From Pseudactinotalea terrae (GTDB lineage: Bacteria > Actinomycetota > Actinomycetes > Actinomycetales > Beutenbergiaceae): 64,000 bases of DNA. Positions 18,499-26,745 of the stretch are shown here, piece after piece; position 1 is the stretch's first letter, and every line of letters starts with the position of its first letter. Below the pieces are notes generated by a model. The model saw only the letters and a program-made list of their open reading frames with translations. It was not told the DNA's origin and did not search any database. Position numbers and translations under genes: made by a program. Location: NCBI RefSeq assembly GCF_009733845.1, contig NZ_WNXZ01000006.1:248001-312000 (forward strand), given 5' to 3'.

Positions 18499-18912
18499 TC
18501 AGCGAGCCATCGCGGCGGCGACCACCTCGACGATGGGAAGGTCGGCGTCGAGCCAGGGAACCGAGTAGAGCTCGTCGACGGCGAGCCAGCGGAGCGCGTC
18601 ATGGTCCAGCAGCGGTGCGGGCTCACGGTCGACCGTGGCGAACCACAGCCGCATCCAGTAGCCCCGGGTGATCGGCCAGTCACCGCCGTCGGGTGGCAGG
18701 ACAAGCGCACCCAGCGTTGCGGTGACGCCCAGCTCCTCGGCGAGCTCGCGGTGAAGCGCGTCCACCTCGTCCTCGCCGGGCTCCACCTTGCCGCCGGGGA
18801 ACTCCCAGCGGCCCGCGAGCGACTTCGGCGCGCTTCGCTGCGCGCCGAGCAGCCGGGTGGGGCGGCGGAGGTCGTCGACGATCGCGGCGGCGACGACCAG
18901 GGGCTTGCTCAC
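18499..18912 (-). CDS. Nudix hydrolase (MutT-like, 8-oxo-dGTP or related nucleotide)
   Basis: 137 residues with a complete Nudix box: GGKVEPGEDEVDALHRELAE followed by ELGV. The N-terminus VVAAAIVDDLRRPTRLLGAQR and the motif GRWEFPGGKVEPGE match MutT-type sanitising enzymes. It begins at a GTG with the minus-strand hexamer TAGGCT (18919-18924) exactly 6 nt upstream, so it is probably leaderless and separate from the tetR operon 92 bp downstream. Confidence 0.9.
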   Translation of the reverse strand: MSKPLVVAAAIVDDLRRPTRLLGAQRSAPKSLAGRWEFPGGKVEPGEDEVDALHRELAEELGVTATLGALVLPPDGGDWPITRGYWMRLWFATVDREPAPLLDHDALRWLAVDELYSVPWLDADLPIVEVVAAAMAR

Positions 18913-19068
18913 CGACCGAGCCTATCGGCGCGAAGCCAGGTGGCCCGGCGGTGGGCTCGTGACTGTTCCCACAGGCTGTGTCCAGGGCTGTGAGTAGTTC
19001 ATCGGGTGTTCATGTGGTGGCCCCGCGGCAGCCATCGAGGGGCGCCGGTGGCGCGGTCTCGGCGATGG

Positions 19069-19134
19069 TTGTCCACAAATTTGGTGCACAGGGGTGTGGA
19101 CGACTGGTGTTCCCGCAGGTGGAGCTGTGGACCG
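19069..19134. promoter_or_regulatory. Cluster of DnaA-box-like nonamers
   Basis: TTGTCCACA at 19069-19077 matches the actinobacterial DnaA-box consensus. TGTGGACGA at 19095-19103 is an 8/9 match on the other strand and TGTGGACCG at 19126-19134 is 7/9. The first two also form a 7-bp inverted repeat (GTCCACA and TGTGGAC, 17 nt apart). The surrounding DNA, with GGGATAAAAAC at 19151-19161, is AT-rich for this genome. No dnaA or dnaN is near, so this is not the chromosome origin. Confidence 0.35.
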
Positions 19135-19204
19135 CCCTGTGTGTCAACTGGGGATAAAAACTGGGTCGACGAACCCTCTTGCGGCCCCCGCGAGGCCCTA
19201 CTAG

Positions 19205-19690
19205 AACTAAGCCATCGAGATCGACCAGTCGATCACGAAGGTGGGGTGAAGGCCCCTCCAGATGCGGTTCCGGCGTTGAGCTGGACCTCGCTCGGGAGAC
19301 CGAGAGATGGTTCCGGGGAGCTGGACCGTGACCGGAGGTGGCGGCACTCCGTCCGACGTGTCGAGACCTCGGACCGGGAGACCGGATCGAGGTTGGATGA
19401 GGACAACGGGGAGACCCGGACCGATTCCCGATGGATGATCACGAGACCGATCGGACACCGATGGTGACTGGATCAGAAGGGCTCCGGCCCCGACGACCCG
19501 GGTGGCGAGGATGACGCCCGATTCACCGAACGGCCCGGGCGGTTCAGTTCGACAGACGGCCACCCGCTCCGGCGGGGGACCAGAAGACCCTCGGGTCCTC
19601 GGGTCGCGGCCGGTGGGCTCATCCCTCGACCACCAGCTCTGAAGAACGAAGCAAGGCCCCTCGGACGCCTACTCCGAGGGGCCTTCGCTT
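19205..19690 (+). ncRNA. Candidate structured non-coding RNA ending at a terminator
   Basis: About 480 bp without a credible ORF but ending in a strong rho-independent-type hairpin (19653-19685) that faces no protein gene on either strand, which implies an RNA transcribed from the left. Five copies of GAGACC (starting 19296, 19363, 19378, 19411, 19443) sit in short locally self-complementary blocks such as CCGGGAGACCGG. A possible promoter is TTGCGG at 19179-19184 with TAGAAC 17 nt on. I found no rnpB, tmRNA or SRP hallmark. An Ms1/6S-like RNA is possible but unproven. A long leader of map is the alternative, disfavoured because map has its own leaderless start. Confidence 0.4.
19653..19685 (+). 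terminator. Rho-independent-type terminator
   Basis: A perfect 13-bp stem, 19653-19665 with 19673-19685, around a 7-nt loop, followed by the T-richer CGCTTTGCT. It lies 81 bp before map and after a stretch with no protein gene, so it most likely ends the candidate non-coding RNA. Confidence 0.75.
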
Positions 19691-19753
19691 TGCTCGAGCA
19701 CGAGTGTGCCCGGGCATGTGCCGCACGCAGCGGAAGACACGCCGTCGACCCCT

Positions 19754-19759
19754 TAGTCT
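19754..19759 (+). promoter_or_regulatory. Leaderless -10 of map
   Basis: TAGTCT ends 6 nt before the GTG of map, and no Shine-Dalgarno sequence is present, so transcription probably starts at the start codon. Confidence 0.5.
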
Positions 19760-19765
19760 GAGCGG

Positions 19766-20533
19766 GTGATCGAGCTCAAGACCCCCTCCGAGATCGAGGC
19801 GATGCGACCGGCCGGCCGGTTCGTCGCCGATGTGCTGACCGCGCTGAAGGAGAAGGCCGCGGTGGGGGTCAACCTGCTCGAGCTCGACGAGCTCGCGCAC
19901 GACATGATCCGCAGAGCCGGCGCCACCTCGTGCTACATCGACTACCACCCGTCGTTCGGCGCGAGCCCGTTCGGGAAGGTGCTGTGCACGTCGGTCAACG
20001 ACGCGGTGCTGCACGGACTGCCGCACGACTACGCCCTCGAGGACGGCGATCTGCTCTCGGTCGACTTCGCCGTCAGCGTGAACGGCTGGGTGGCGGACTC
20101 GGCGCTGAGCGTCGTCGTCGGCACGCCTCGCGAGGAGGACCTCGAGGTCATCGCCGCCACCGAGGAGGCGCTGGTCAAGGGCATCGAGGCCGCGGTGGTC
20201 GGCAACAAGATCGGTGACATCGCGGCCGCGATCGGCGCGGTCGCCTCCGAGCACGGCTGGGGTGTCAACACCGACTTCGGCGGTCACGGCGTCGGTCGCA
20301 CGATGCACGGCGAGCCGCACATCCCCAACGCGGGGCGCGCCGGGCGAGGTCTGCCGCTGCGACCCGGCCTCGTGATCGCGATCGAGCCGTGGTTCATGCT
20401 CGGGACCGACCGGATCTACACCGACCCCGACGGCTGGACGCTGCGCAGCCAGGACGGCTCCCGGGGCGCGCACTCCGAGCACACGATCGCCGTCACCCAC
20501 GACGGCCCGATCGTGCTCACGGCCCGGGACTGA
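19766..20533 (+). CDS. map: Methionine aminopeptidase, type I
   Basis: Removes N-terminal methionine from nascent proteins. 255 residues, the short class lacking an SH3-like N-terminal extension. The dinuclear metal ligands are recognisable: Asp in DFAVSVNGWVADSALS (both Asp), His in GHGVGRTMHGEPHIPN, Glu in IEPWFML and Glu in SEHTIAVT. Start GTG with MIELKTPSEIEAMRPAGR, the family N-terminus. It is preceded by TAGTCT 6 nt upstream (leaderless). It is convergent with the PPOX gene, 10-bp gap. Confidence 0.96.
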   Translation: MIELKTPSEIEAMRPAGRFVADVLTALKEKAAVGVNLLELDELAHDMIRRAGATSCYIDYHPSFGASPFGKVLCTSVNDAVLHGLPHDYALEDGDLLSVDFAVSVNGWVADSALSVVVGTPREEDLEVIAATEEALVKGIEAAVVGNKIGDIAAAIGAVASEHGWGVNTDFGGHGVGRTMHGEPHIPNAGRAGRGLPLRPGLVIAIEPWFMLGTDRIYTDPDGWTLRSQDGSRGAHSEHTIAVTHDGPIVLTARD

Positions 20534-20543
20534 CCCGGAGCGC

Positions 20544-21011
20544 TCAGTCCTGGGCCAGTCGGGCCGGGAAGCCGCCGGTCGCGATCGGGCCCCACCGGTC
20601 GATGGTGATCCGGATCAGCGTCTTCGCCTGCGTGCGCATGGCCTCGCGGTACTCGTCCCAGTCGGGGTGCTCGCCGGAGATGCAGCGGTAGTACTCGACC
20701 AAGGGCTCGACCGAGTCGGGCGGGTCGATGACCTCGGCGGTGCCGTCGAGCTGGACCCAGGCGTCGCCGAAGCTGTCGGAGAGCACGCAGACCGACGTCG
20801 TCGGGTTCTTGCGGAGGTTCGTCGCCTTCGCCCGGTCCGGGTAGGTGGAGATCACCACCTGACCCTCGGCGGACAGGCCCATGGTCACGGGCGAGAGCTG
20901 CGCACCGCCGTCGGACCGGGTGGTCATGAGGATGCCGTGGTGACGCGGCCGCACGAACTCCTCCATGGCGGCGCGGTCGACGCGGGTGCTGGTGGCGATC
21001 TGTCGAGGCAT
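20544..21011 (-). CDS. PPOX-class (probably F420- or FMN-binding) oxidoreductase
   Basis: 155 residues of the pyridoxamine-phosphate-oxidase-like split-barrel fold: FVRPRHHGILMTTRSDGGAQ, then SPVTMGLSAEGQVVISTYPDRAKATNLRKNP, and the C-terminal IRITIDRWGPI. The pattern RAKATNLRKNP is common in actinobacterial F420-dependent Rv1155-like members. The cofactor cannot be fixed by eye. The ATG has the minus-strand hexamer CACACT (21018-21023) 6 nt upstream, so it is probably leaderless. Confidence 0.85.
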   Translation of the reverse strand: MPRQIATSTRVDRAAMEEFVRPRHHGILMTTRSDGGAQLSPVTMGLSAEGQVVISTYPDRAKATNLRKNPTTSVCVLSDSFGDAWVQLDGTAEVIDPPDSVEPLVEYYRCISGEHPDWDEYREAMRTQAKTLIRITIDRWGPIATGGFPARLAQD

Positions 21012-21032
21012 GTCACCAGTGTGGCAGGCCGC

Positions 21033-22016
21033 TCAGGCGGCGGGGATGCCGGCCTGGACCTCGGCGCTCTGGGCCTCGACGTCGTCGGCCTCGATCGGCC
21101 AGAGATCCACCGCGACCTCGAGCTTCGACCCGGCGCCCTCGGTGAACACGATGCCCCGCAGCGGGGAGACGTCGCGGTAGTCGCGCCCGGTCCCCAGCAC
21201 CACGTAGCGGTTGTCGATGAACTGGTCGTTCGTGGGGTCGATGTGGAGCCAGCCGCCGCCGGGCATCCAGACGGAGGCCCAGGCGTGCGAGGCGTCCACA
21301 CCGCGGAGCTTCTCCTGGCCGGCGGGCGGGCGCGTCTCGATGTAGCCGGAGACGTACCGCGCGGCGAGCCCCATCGACCGGGCGCACCCGATGAGCAGGT
21401 GCGCGAAGTCCTGGCACACCCCGGTGCGGCGCTCGAGGACCTCGGGCAGTCGGGTGTGCACCGTCGTCGAGCCCGACCGGTAGGTGAAGTCCGAGTAGAT
21501 GCGCCTGCACAGGTCCGCGACGACGTCCGGGACCGGCCGTCCCGGGGCGAACGAGAGCGCGGCGTAGTCGCGGACCTCCTCACCCAGGTCCACCATCGGC
21601 GAGGCCAGCCGCGACTCCGCGATCGCGAGACCACCGGCGATGCTGCCGTTGGAGCGGGACTCGGGCGAGAACACGGTGCGGACGGCCTGCGCCGCCAGCT
21701 CCCAGGGCACGTTCGGCAGGCGCGTCCGATCGACCCGACGGCGGGTCACCGTCAGCACCGACGAGGACCGCACCTGCAGCACGGTGTGGGGCTCGGTCAC
21801 ATGGAAGTACGAGGAGAGGTTGCCGTGGAAGTCGCGGTGCTCGCGTACCTCGGCGGCCTCCGGCGTCACGGTCAGCCGGCTGCTGTGCACCTGCTGACCC
21901 CCGCCGGGCCGGGGGAGCAGCACGGCGCGACCGTAGGAGGAGGTGACGGCCTGCGGGTAGGTGTAGGTGGTCAGGTGCGTGAGCCGGTAGTGCCGGTTGC
22001 TCGAGGTGTCAGTCAT
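21033..22016 (-). CDS. Transglutaminase-like cysteine protease/transferase domain protein
   Basis: 327 residues with an N-terminal beta-domain (HYRLTHLTTYTYPQAV) and a transglutaminase core. The triad is visible: Cys in RRTGVCQDFAHL, His in DASHAWASVW and Asp in HIDPTNDQF. The ATG at 22016 lies inside the end of the ATP-grasp/alpha-E gene (8-bp overlap), so the two are co-translated. Linked ATP-grasp, alpha-E and transglutaminase genes are a known conserved set thought to make and cleave or crosslink a peptide-like product; the product is unknown. Confidence 0.9.
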   Translation of the reverse strand: MTDTSSNRHYRLTHLTTYTYPQAVTSSYGRAVLLPRPGGGQQVHSSRLTVTPEAAEVREHRDFHGNLSSYFHVTEPHTVLQVRSSSVLTVTRRRVDRTRLPNVPWELAAQAVRTVFSPESRSNGSIAGGLAIAESRLASPMVDLGEEVRDYAALSFAPGRPVPDVVADLCRRIYSDFTYRSGSTTVHTRLPEVLERRTGVCQDFAHLLIGCARSMGLAARYVSGYIETRPPAGQEKLRGVDASHAWASVWMPGGGWLHIDPTNDQFIDNRYVVLGTGRDYRDVSPLRGIVFTEGAGSKLEVAVDLWPIEADDVEAQSAEVQAGIPAA

Positions 22017-24543
22017 CGCGACCCCCTGGCGACCACGTGCCGGCGGCGTCGGCCCAGGGGCTCGATGTCGGATGGCTGAAGTGGACGCGGGCGATCTCGA
22101 GCGCGAGCTCGTCCAGGCGCCACTGCAACGACTCGAGCAGCTCGAGCAGGCGGGGCCGGTTGCCCTCGGCATCGGCCACGACGACGGCGGCCGGGTCGAG
22201 CTCGGTCAGCAGGTCGTGCAGGTCGGCGAGCAGCTGGTCGCGCGCCCCGACACGGCCACCCCGGGCCGGGATGCTCATCAGATCGGCCCTGATCTCCTCG
22301 AGCTGGTAGGCGAGCGAGCGCGGGTTCGCGTCGTCGAGCAGCAGCAGGTCGAGGAACAGATCGAGGCGAGCGTGGGTCTGCGAGCGGCGCCGGTAGGTGA
22401 TGACGGACTCGTGCGCGATCAGCACCGACTCCAGCAGCATCGAGTCGACCATCGCGGAGCGGCGCTGCGTCACGGTCGCCGTGAGGGTGCGCACCAGGTG
22501 CTGAGCGCGCTCGATCCGGCGGCCCACGTCCATCAGCCACCAGCCGACATCCCGCACCATCGACTCCGCGCCGATGCCGGCCAGGGCGAGCAGTCCCTCG
22601 AGGCAACGTGCGAGTACCCGGCCGAGCCCGAGGCCCTCGCCGGCCCCGTGCTGCTGGCGCACCCGCTCGCGGTTGAGCGCACGCTCGATGCTGGAGAGCG
22701 CGAGCCAGGTGTCGGAGCTCAGCTGGTCGCGGACCGCCGTCGCGGACCGGGTGCTGCGGTCGACGGCGAAGGCGACCGAGCCGGGCCGGTCCGTCTCGAG
22801 CACCAGCTCGGTCAGGGACCCGGGTCCCACGACCTCGCCGACCGCGTCCATCAGCACCTGCAGCGCCCGGCCACCGGGCGAGCGAGGGAGGAGGTGGTAG
22901 TCCTCCCAGCGGTCCGCGACAGCGCGGATCAGCCGCACGGTCGACTCCGTACGCTCGGTGTAGCGGCCGAACCAGAACAGGTCCTCTGCCGCTCCGGGGC
23001 TGATCGCGCTCGCCCACGTGCCACGCGCCTGGATGGCCTCCTGCTCCTCGATGGGCCAGGGATCGGGATGCGTCTGCGCCTCGGCGGACAGGATCCACAC
23101 GTCCTTCGCCACGCCGAGCGTGGTGTGGGCGAGCGTCTCGGTACGGGTCTCCGACGACGTGACGCGCGCCAGCGCCCCCGACATCACCTGGTAACCCTCC
23201 TGCCGGGCGACGGCGAAGGTCCGCAGCACGGTCGAGCAGGCGTCGAGGCGGCCGTCGCCGACCGTGGGAGTGGTCGACGCCTCCGTGGGCTCCTGGCCGA
23301 CCCACTGGTGTGGGGTCTGCGAGATCTGCGCCGCAAGCTCGGCCCGCCCGCCGGCGGTCAGCAGCCATCCGTGGATCGGTGGGCTGCCGGGCGTGGTCGA
23401 GGAGATCACCAGCCGCTCGAGGTTGGCGATCACGTGCGAGCACATCGACCGCTCGCCGCACCAGTACGTGACCGCCGAGCCCAGGGCGAGCTCCTCGCCG
23501 AGCAGCGCCCGCGACAGGCGGGGCAGGTAGGTCAGCAGCGCGGGGTTCTCCATCAGCCCGCTGCCCAGGGGGTTGACGATGGTCACCGCGCCCGTCCGTG
23601 CCGCCTCGACCAGCCCGGGGACGCCGAGCACCGAGCTGCCGAGCAGCTCGAGCGGGTCGCAGTACTCGGCGTCGACCCTCCGCACGATCACGTCGACCGG
23701 CTCGAGCTCGTCGAGCGAGCGCATCCAGACCCGGCCGTCGGAGACCACGAGGTCCTCGCCCTCGGCGAGCGGGAACCCCAGCATGGTCGACAGGTAGCCC
23801 TGGTCGAACGCCGTCTCGGCGAAGGGGCCAGGCGTCAGCAGCGCGACGCGGGGATCATCTCCCGAACCTGGCGGGGCGACCTCCTGGAGTGCCTGCCGCA
23901 TGGCGTGGAAGAACGGGCCGATGCGGCGGATGCGAGCCTGTCGGTACAGGCCGGAGAGCACCTGCCCGATGACGCGGCGGTCCTCCATGACGTAGCCCAT
24001 GCCGCTGGGGGCCTGGGTGCGGTCGCTCAGGGCCAGCCAGGCGCCGTCGGCGTTGCGCGCGACGTCGGTGGCGTGCAGGAACAGCTGATGGCGGCCGGGG
24101 ATCAGGATGCCGTCGGCGGCCCGGAGGAACCCTGGGTGCGCGAGCACGATCTCGGGCGGCAGCAGGCCGTCGGCGAGCAACCGCCGCTCGGTGGTGAGGT
24201 CGGTGAAGATCGCATCGAGAAGCTCGGCGCGCTGCCTGAGGCGGCCTTCGAGGTCGACCCACTCGTCCTCGTCGATGATCACGGGCAGCGGGTCCAGAGG
24301 CCAGGGGACGTCGTCGGGATCCGCTCCGACTCTGACGCCGTGATCCTCGAGCAGCGTGACGACGTCCTCGCTGCGCTCACGCAGCTGCTCCCACGAGTCG
24401 AGGCCGGCGAGTGCCGCCATCTGCTCCCACGCCGCACGCGCCGAGCCCGAGGACTGCAGCATCTCGTCGTGGCCGGGTCCGGCCGCGCGGTAGGACGCGA
24501 GGAGGTCGGTCAACCCATCCTCCAAGGAGTGGTCAAGCGGCAT
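22009..24543 (-). CDS. Circularly permuted ATP-grasp fused to alpha-E domain (DUF404-DUF403)
   Basis: About 844 residues. The N-terminal two thirds are a circularly permuted ATP-grasp ligase: SGMGYVMEDRRVIGQVLSG, then RVALLTPGPFAETAFDQGYL, VIVRRVDAEYCDPLELL, and NPLGSGLMENPALLTYLPRL. The C-terminal part (from about 520, LFWFGRYTERTESTVRLIRAV) is the all-helical alpha-E domain with the typical WWLMDVGRRIERAQHLV. These two are separate proteins in many bacteria and fused here. The start is the ATG at 24543, which lacks a ribosome site. A TTG 30 nt further in, preceded by GGAGG, is an alternative. Substrate unknown. Confidence 0.88.
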   Translation of the reverse strand: MPLDHSLEDGLTDLLASYRAAGPGHDEMLQSSGSARAAWEQMAALAGLDSWEQLRERSEDVVTLLEDHGVRVGADPDDVPWPLDPLPVIIDEDEWVDLEGRLRQRAELLDAIFTDLTTERRLLADGLLPPEIVLAHPGFLRAADGILIPGRHQLFLHATDVARNADGAWLALSDRTQAPSGMGYVMEDRRVIGQVLSGLYRQARIRRIGPFFHAMRQALQEVAPPGSGDDPRVALLTPGPFAETAFDQGYLSTMLGFPLAEGEDLVVSDGRVWMRSLDELEPVDVIVRRVDAEYCDPLELLGSSVLGVPGLVEAARTGAVTIVNPLGSGLMENPALLTYLPRLSRALLGEELALGSAVTYWCGERSMCSHVIANLERLVISSTTPGSPPIHGWLLTAGGRAELAAQISQTPHQWVGQEPTEASTTPTVGDGRLDACSTVLRTFAVARQEGYQVMSGALARVTSSETRTETLAHTTLGVAKDVWILSAEAQTHPDPWPIEEQEAIQARGTWASAISPGAAEDLFWFGRYTERTESTVRLIRAVADRWEDYHLLPRSPGGRALQVLMDAVGEVVGPGSLTELVLETDRPGSVAFAVDRSTRSATAVRDQLSSDTWLALSSIERALNRERVRQQHGAGEGLGLGRVLARCLEGLLALAGIGAESMVRDVGWWLMDVGRRIERAQHLVRTLTATVTQRRSAMVDSMLLESVLIAHESVITYRRRSQTHARLDLFLDLLLLDDANPRSLAYQLEEIRADLMSIPARGGRVGARDQLLADLHDLLTELDPAAVVVADAEGNRPRLLELLESLQWRLDELALEIARVHFSHPTSSPWADAAGTWSPGGRDD

Positions 24544-24729
24544 CGGGCGGTCGAGCAGCGAACGCCGCCACTTTACCCACAGTTTGCTCGCGTGCTCGCC
24601 ACGCGGCTCAGGGTGTCGCCGGACGCCGCAGTCATCATGGTTGGCTATGGCGTGATCAGGGGCGAAGCCCTGGAATTTGAGCACGCGAGGGAGCAGACTA
24701 GGGAGGGAGCCGTTGACAGGAGGCCCACC

Positions 24730-25401
24730 GTGGCTACGTCGCCCGAGACACCGGATCTGCTTCCCCTGCTCGCGCGCGGGAAGCACCGCTCGCCGCGTCG
24801 AGGCGCGTGCTTCATGGAGCTCGCGTCGTACCTCGCCGGTGAACGGTGGAGCGACGCCCCGCGATGCACCGACCCGATGCTCGCGGCGCTCGCGCGGATG
24901 GTCAACGACTGCACGTCCGACGGCGCCCGCTCCCAGCTGGCCCCGCTCGTCCCGGCCGTCGTGGGCATCAGGGGCCTGCCGGCCACCTTCGCAGGCGATC
25001 TCGCCCTGCTCGCTGTCGCGCACGCCATCCGCGACGCCGCTGTCTCGCACCAGCGGGCGCTCGCCGTCGGCACCCTGCGGCTGCTCGCCTCCGGGCACGC
25101 GACCTCGAGCGCCGCGCTGCGGACCCGCGCCCAGAACGCGCTGCGGGATGTGCCGGACGCCAAGGTCTGGGCCGAGCGGTTCCTCGGCAGCGTGCCGGTA
25201 CCCCCGCGCTACTCACCGGCAGCGAGCGTCATCGAGATCGCCGTCCAGGCGCTCGCCACAGCCTGCATCGACGACGCCGACCGGCGCCTGCGCAACCTGC
25301 TCGCCGAGGCCGTCGAGCTCGCCCGTGACATGGTGCACGCCGGCGAAGCGCCTCCGCTCGCGTCCGAGCACTGGCAGGACCGCGTCCGCGCAGCGGTCTG
25401 A
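24730..25401 (+). CDS. Unrecognised helical protein, 223 residues
   Basis: Start GTG at 24730 with a textbook AGGAGG 6-7 nt upstream; the much longer open frame to the left is only antisense to the ATP-grasp gene. The protein (ATSPETPDLLPLLARGKHR, then GACFMELASYLAGERWSDAP) is soluble, mostly helical and Ala/Leu/Arg-rich, with no signal peptide or membrane segment. CFMELASYLAGERWSD and CTDPMLAALARMVNDCTSD recall small actinobacterial proteins of unknown role. It is divergent from the ATP-grasp gene (186-bp gap), so a shared control region is possible. Confidence 0.75.
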   Translation: MATSPETPDLLPLLARGKHRSPRRGACFMELASYLAGERWSDAPRCTDPMLAALARMVNDCTSDGARSQLAPLVPAVVGIRGLPATFAGDLALLAVAHAIRDAAVSHQRALAVGTLRLLASGHATSSAALRTRAQNALRDVPDAKVWAERFLGSVPVPPRYSPAASVIEIAVQALATACIDDADRRLRNLLAEAVELARDMVHAGEAPPLASEHWQDRVRAAV

Positions 25402-25449
25402 GCCGGCCGGGTCCTGGCGCACGCCGGTGCGACGCGGCAGGCTGTCGCC

Positions 25450-25989
25450 GTGACCGAGAACCCGATCGAGCCAGACAGCAAGGACTGGACCTGGGTGCTG
25501 AGCCGCGCCTGCGAGGACTGCGGCTTCGACCCCGAGTCCGTGACGCGCGAGAACCTCGCCTCCCGGCTCGCGCGCGCGGCCGAGCCGTGGCCGGCTCGAC
25601 TCACCCAGGAGGATGCCCGACGGCGGCCGCTCCCCTTCGTCTGGTCGCCCACCGAGTACGCGGCTCACATCCGGGACATGGCCGCCGTCATGACCGGGCG
25701 CCTCCAGCTGATCCTCACCCAGGACGATCCGCCGTTCCCCGACTGGGACCAGGACGCCGCCGCGATCGCGGGCGACTACGCGCACGAGGAACCGGGCGAG
25801 GTCGCCACCCAGGTGAGCGCCGCCGTCGGGAGGCTGTCCACCGCCTACGGAGCGGTCCACGAGAGCCAGTGGGACCGGCCGGGCCGCCGCAGCAACGGCT
25901 CGGTGTTCACCGCCTTCACGCTCGGTGTCTACGCGCTGCACGACCTCGAGCACCACGTGCACGATGTCGGAGCGCCGCTGCCGAACTGA
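25450..25989 (+). CDS. DinB-superfamily protein
   Basis: 179 residues. The four-helix DinB/mycothiol-dependent-hydrolase-like fold is indicated by WSPTEYAAHIRDMAAVM and the C-terminal ALHDLEHHVHDV, whose histidines would form the metal site. Members include thiol-S-transferases and hydrolases that use mycothiol or bacillithiol; the activity here is not known. Start GTG with CAGGCT 6 nt upstream (25438-25443) and no ribosome site, so it is probably leaderless. Confidence 0.8.
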   Translation: MTENPIEPDSKDWTWVLSRACEDCGFDPESVTRENLASRLARAAEPWPARLTQEDARRRPLPFVWSPTEYAAHIRDMAAVMTGRLQLILTQDDPPFPDWDQDAAAIAGDYAHEEPGEVATQVSAAVGRLSTAYGAVHESQWDRPGRRSNGSVFTAFTLGVYALHDLEHHVHDVGAPLPN

Positions 25990-26052
25990 CCGCCGCCGGG
26001 CCCGCAGTGCCGGCGCGCAGGGAATGACCCCGGTCTCCATAGACTCGCCTGG

Positions 26053-26745
26053 ATGAGCTGGGTCGAGGAGGCGCTGCAGCGGGTGCAACCCGGCCCGCCG
26101 GCCGCGCTGACGCCGACCGAGCTGGGGATCGTCGGCGCGGTCGCGCTGGTGCTCGTGCTGGTGCCGCCGCTGTGGCGGGTCGCGCGGCTCGGTGTGACGC
26201 TCGTGCACGAGCTCGGGCACGCGATCGTCGGCATCGTGGTGGGTCGGACGTTCACGGGTTTCGTGCTGCGTGGAGACGCCTCCGGGCATGCCGTCACGCG
26301 CGGGCGCGGCGCGGGCCCGGGGCTGGTCGCGACCACCTGGGCGGGCTACCCGGCGCCGGCGCTGCTGGCGGCGGGGGTGGCGGTCGCGGTGGGCCGCGGC
26401 TGGGCCGCGCCGGTGCTCGCGGTCTTCGGTGTGGTTCTTCTGGTGGCGCTCGTGCAGGTTCGCTCGGTGCTGACCGCGGCGGTCACGGTCGGTGCGCTCG
26501 CAGGTGTCGCGGCGCTGTGGTGGTTCGGCGAGCCGGAGCTGCAGTCGCAGGTGCTCACCGGGGTGGCCGCCGTGCTGCTCGTGGGCGCCTGGCGTCACCT
26601 GATCGCAGCCTGGCGGGACCGCTCGGCCGGGAACGACGCGCGGGTGCTGGCGCGGCTGGCGAAGCTTCCGCGCACCCTCTGGCTGGCCACCTTCGCACTC
26701 GTGTGCGGCTGGGCCGCCTGGGTCGTCGTGACGACCGTTCGTTAG
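26053..26745 (+). CDS. M50B-like membrane zinc metalloprotease
   Basis: 230 residues, about six hydrophobic helices. The catalytic zinc motif HELGH is in VTLVHELGHAIVGIVVGRTF, in the second helix, as in the M50B-like family of short site-2-protease relatives. There is no PDZ domain. Physiological substrates are unknown. The ATG is preceded by TAGACT (26040-26045) 7 nt upstream, so it is probably leaderless. Its stop overlaps the end of the convergent MazG-like gene by 4 bp. Confidence 0.85.
   Translation: MSWVEEALQRVQPGPPAALTPTELGIVGAVALVLVLVPPLWRVARLGVTLVHELGHAIVGIVVGRTFTGFVLRGDASGHAVTRGRGAGPGLVATTWAGYPAPALLAAGVAVAVGRGWAAPVLAVFGVVLLVALVQVRSVLTAAVTVGALAGVAALWWFGEPELQSQVLTGVAAVLLVGAWRHLIAAWRDRSAGNDARVLARLAKLPRTLWLATFALVCGWAAWVVVTTVR

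Noticed and set aside
19069-19134. Chromosome replication origin
   Set aside because: Too few boxes and no dnaA, dnaN, parA or rpmH nearby.
19006-19467. 153-codon ORF over the non-coding region
   Set aside because: Codon third positions are not biased like the neighbours, and no start signal exists.
19205-19690. rnpB, tmRNA or SRP RNA
   Set aside because: None of their conserved core sequences (for example the GGAAAGTCCGGGC-type or tRNA-like ends) is present.
21997-25401. 1134-codon open frame on the plus strand
   Set aside because: Its first 900 codons are antisense to the ATP-grasp/alpha-E gene; only the 24730-25401 part has its own ribosome site.
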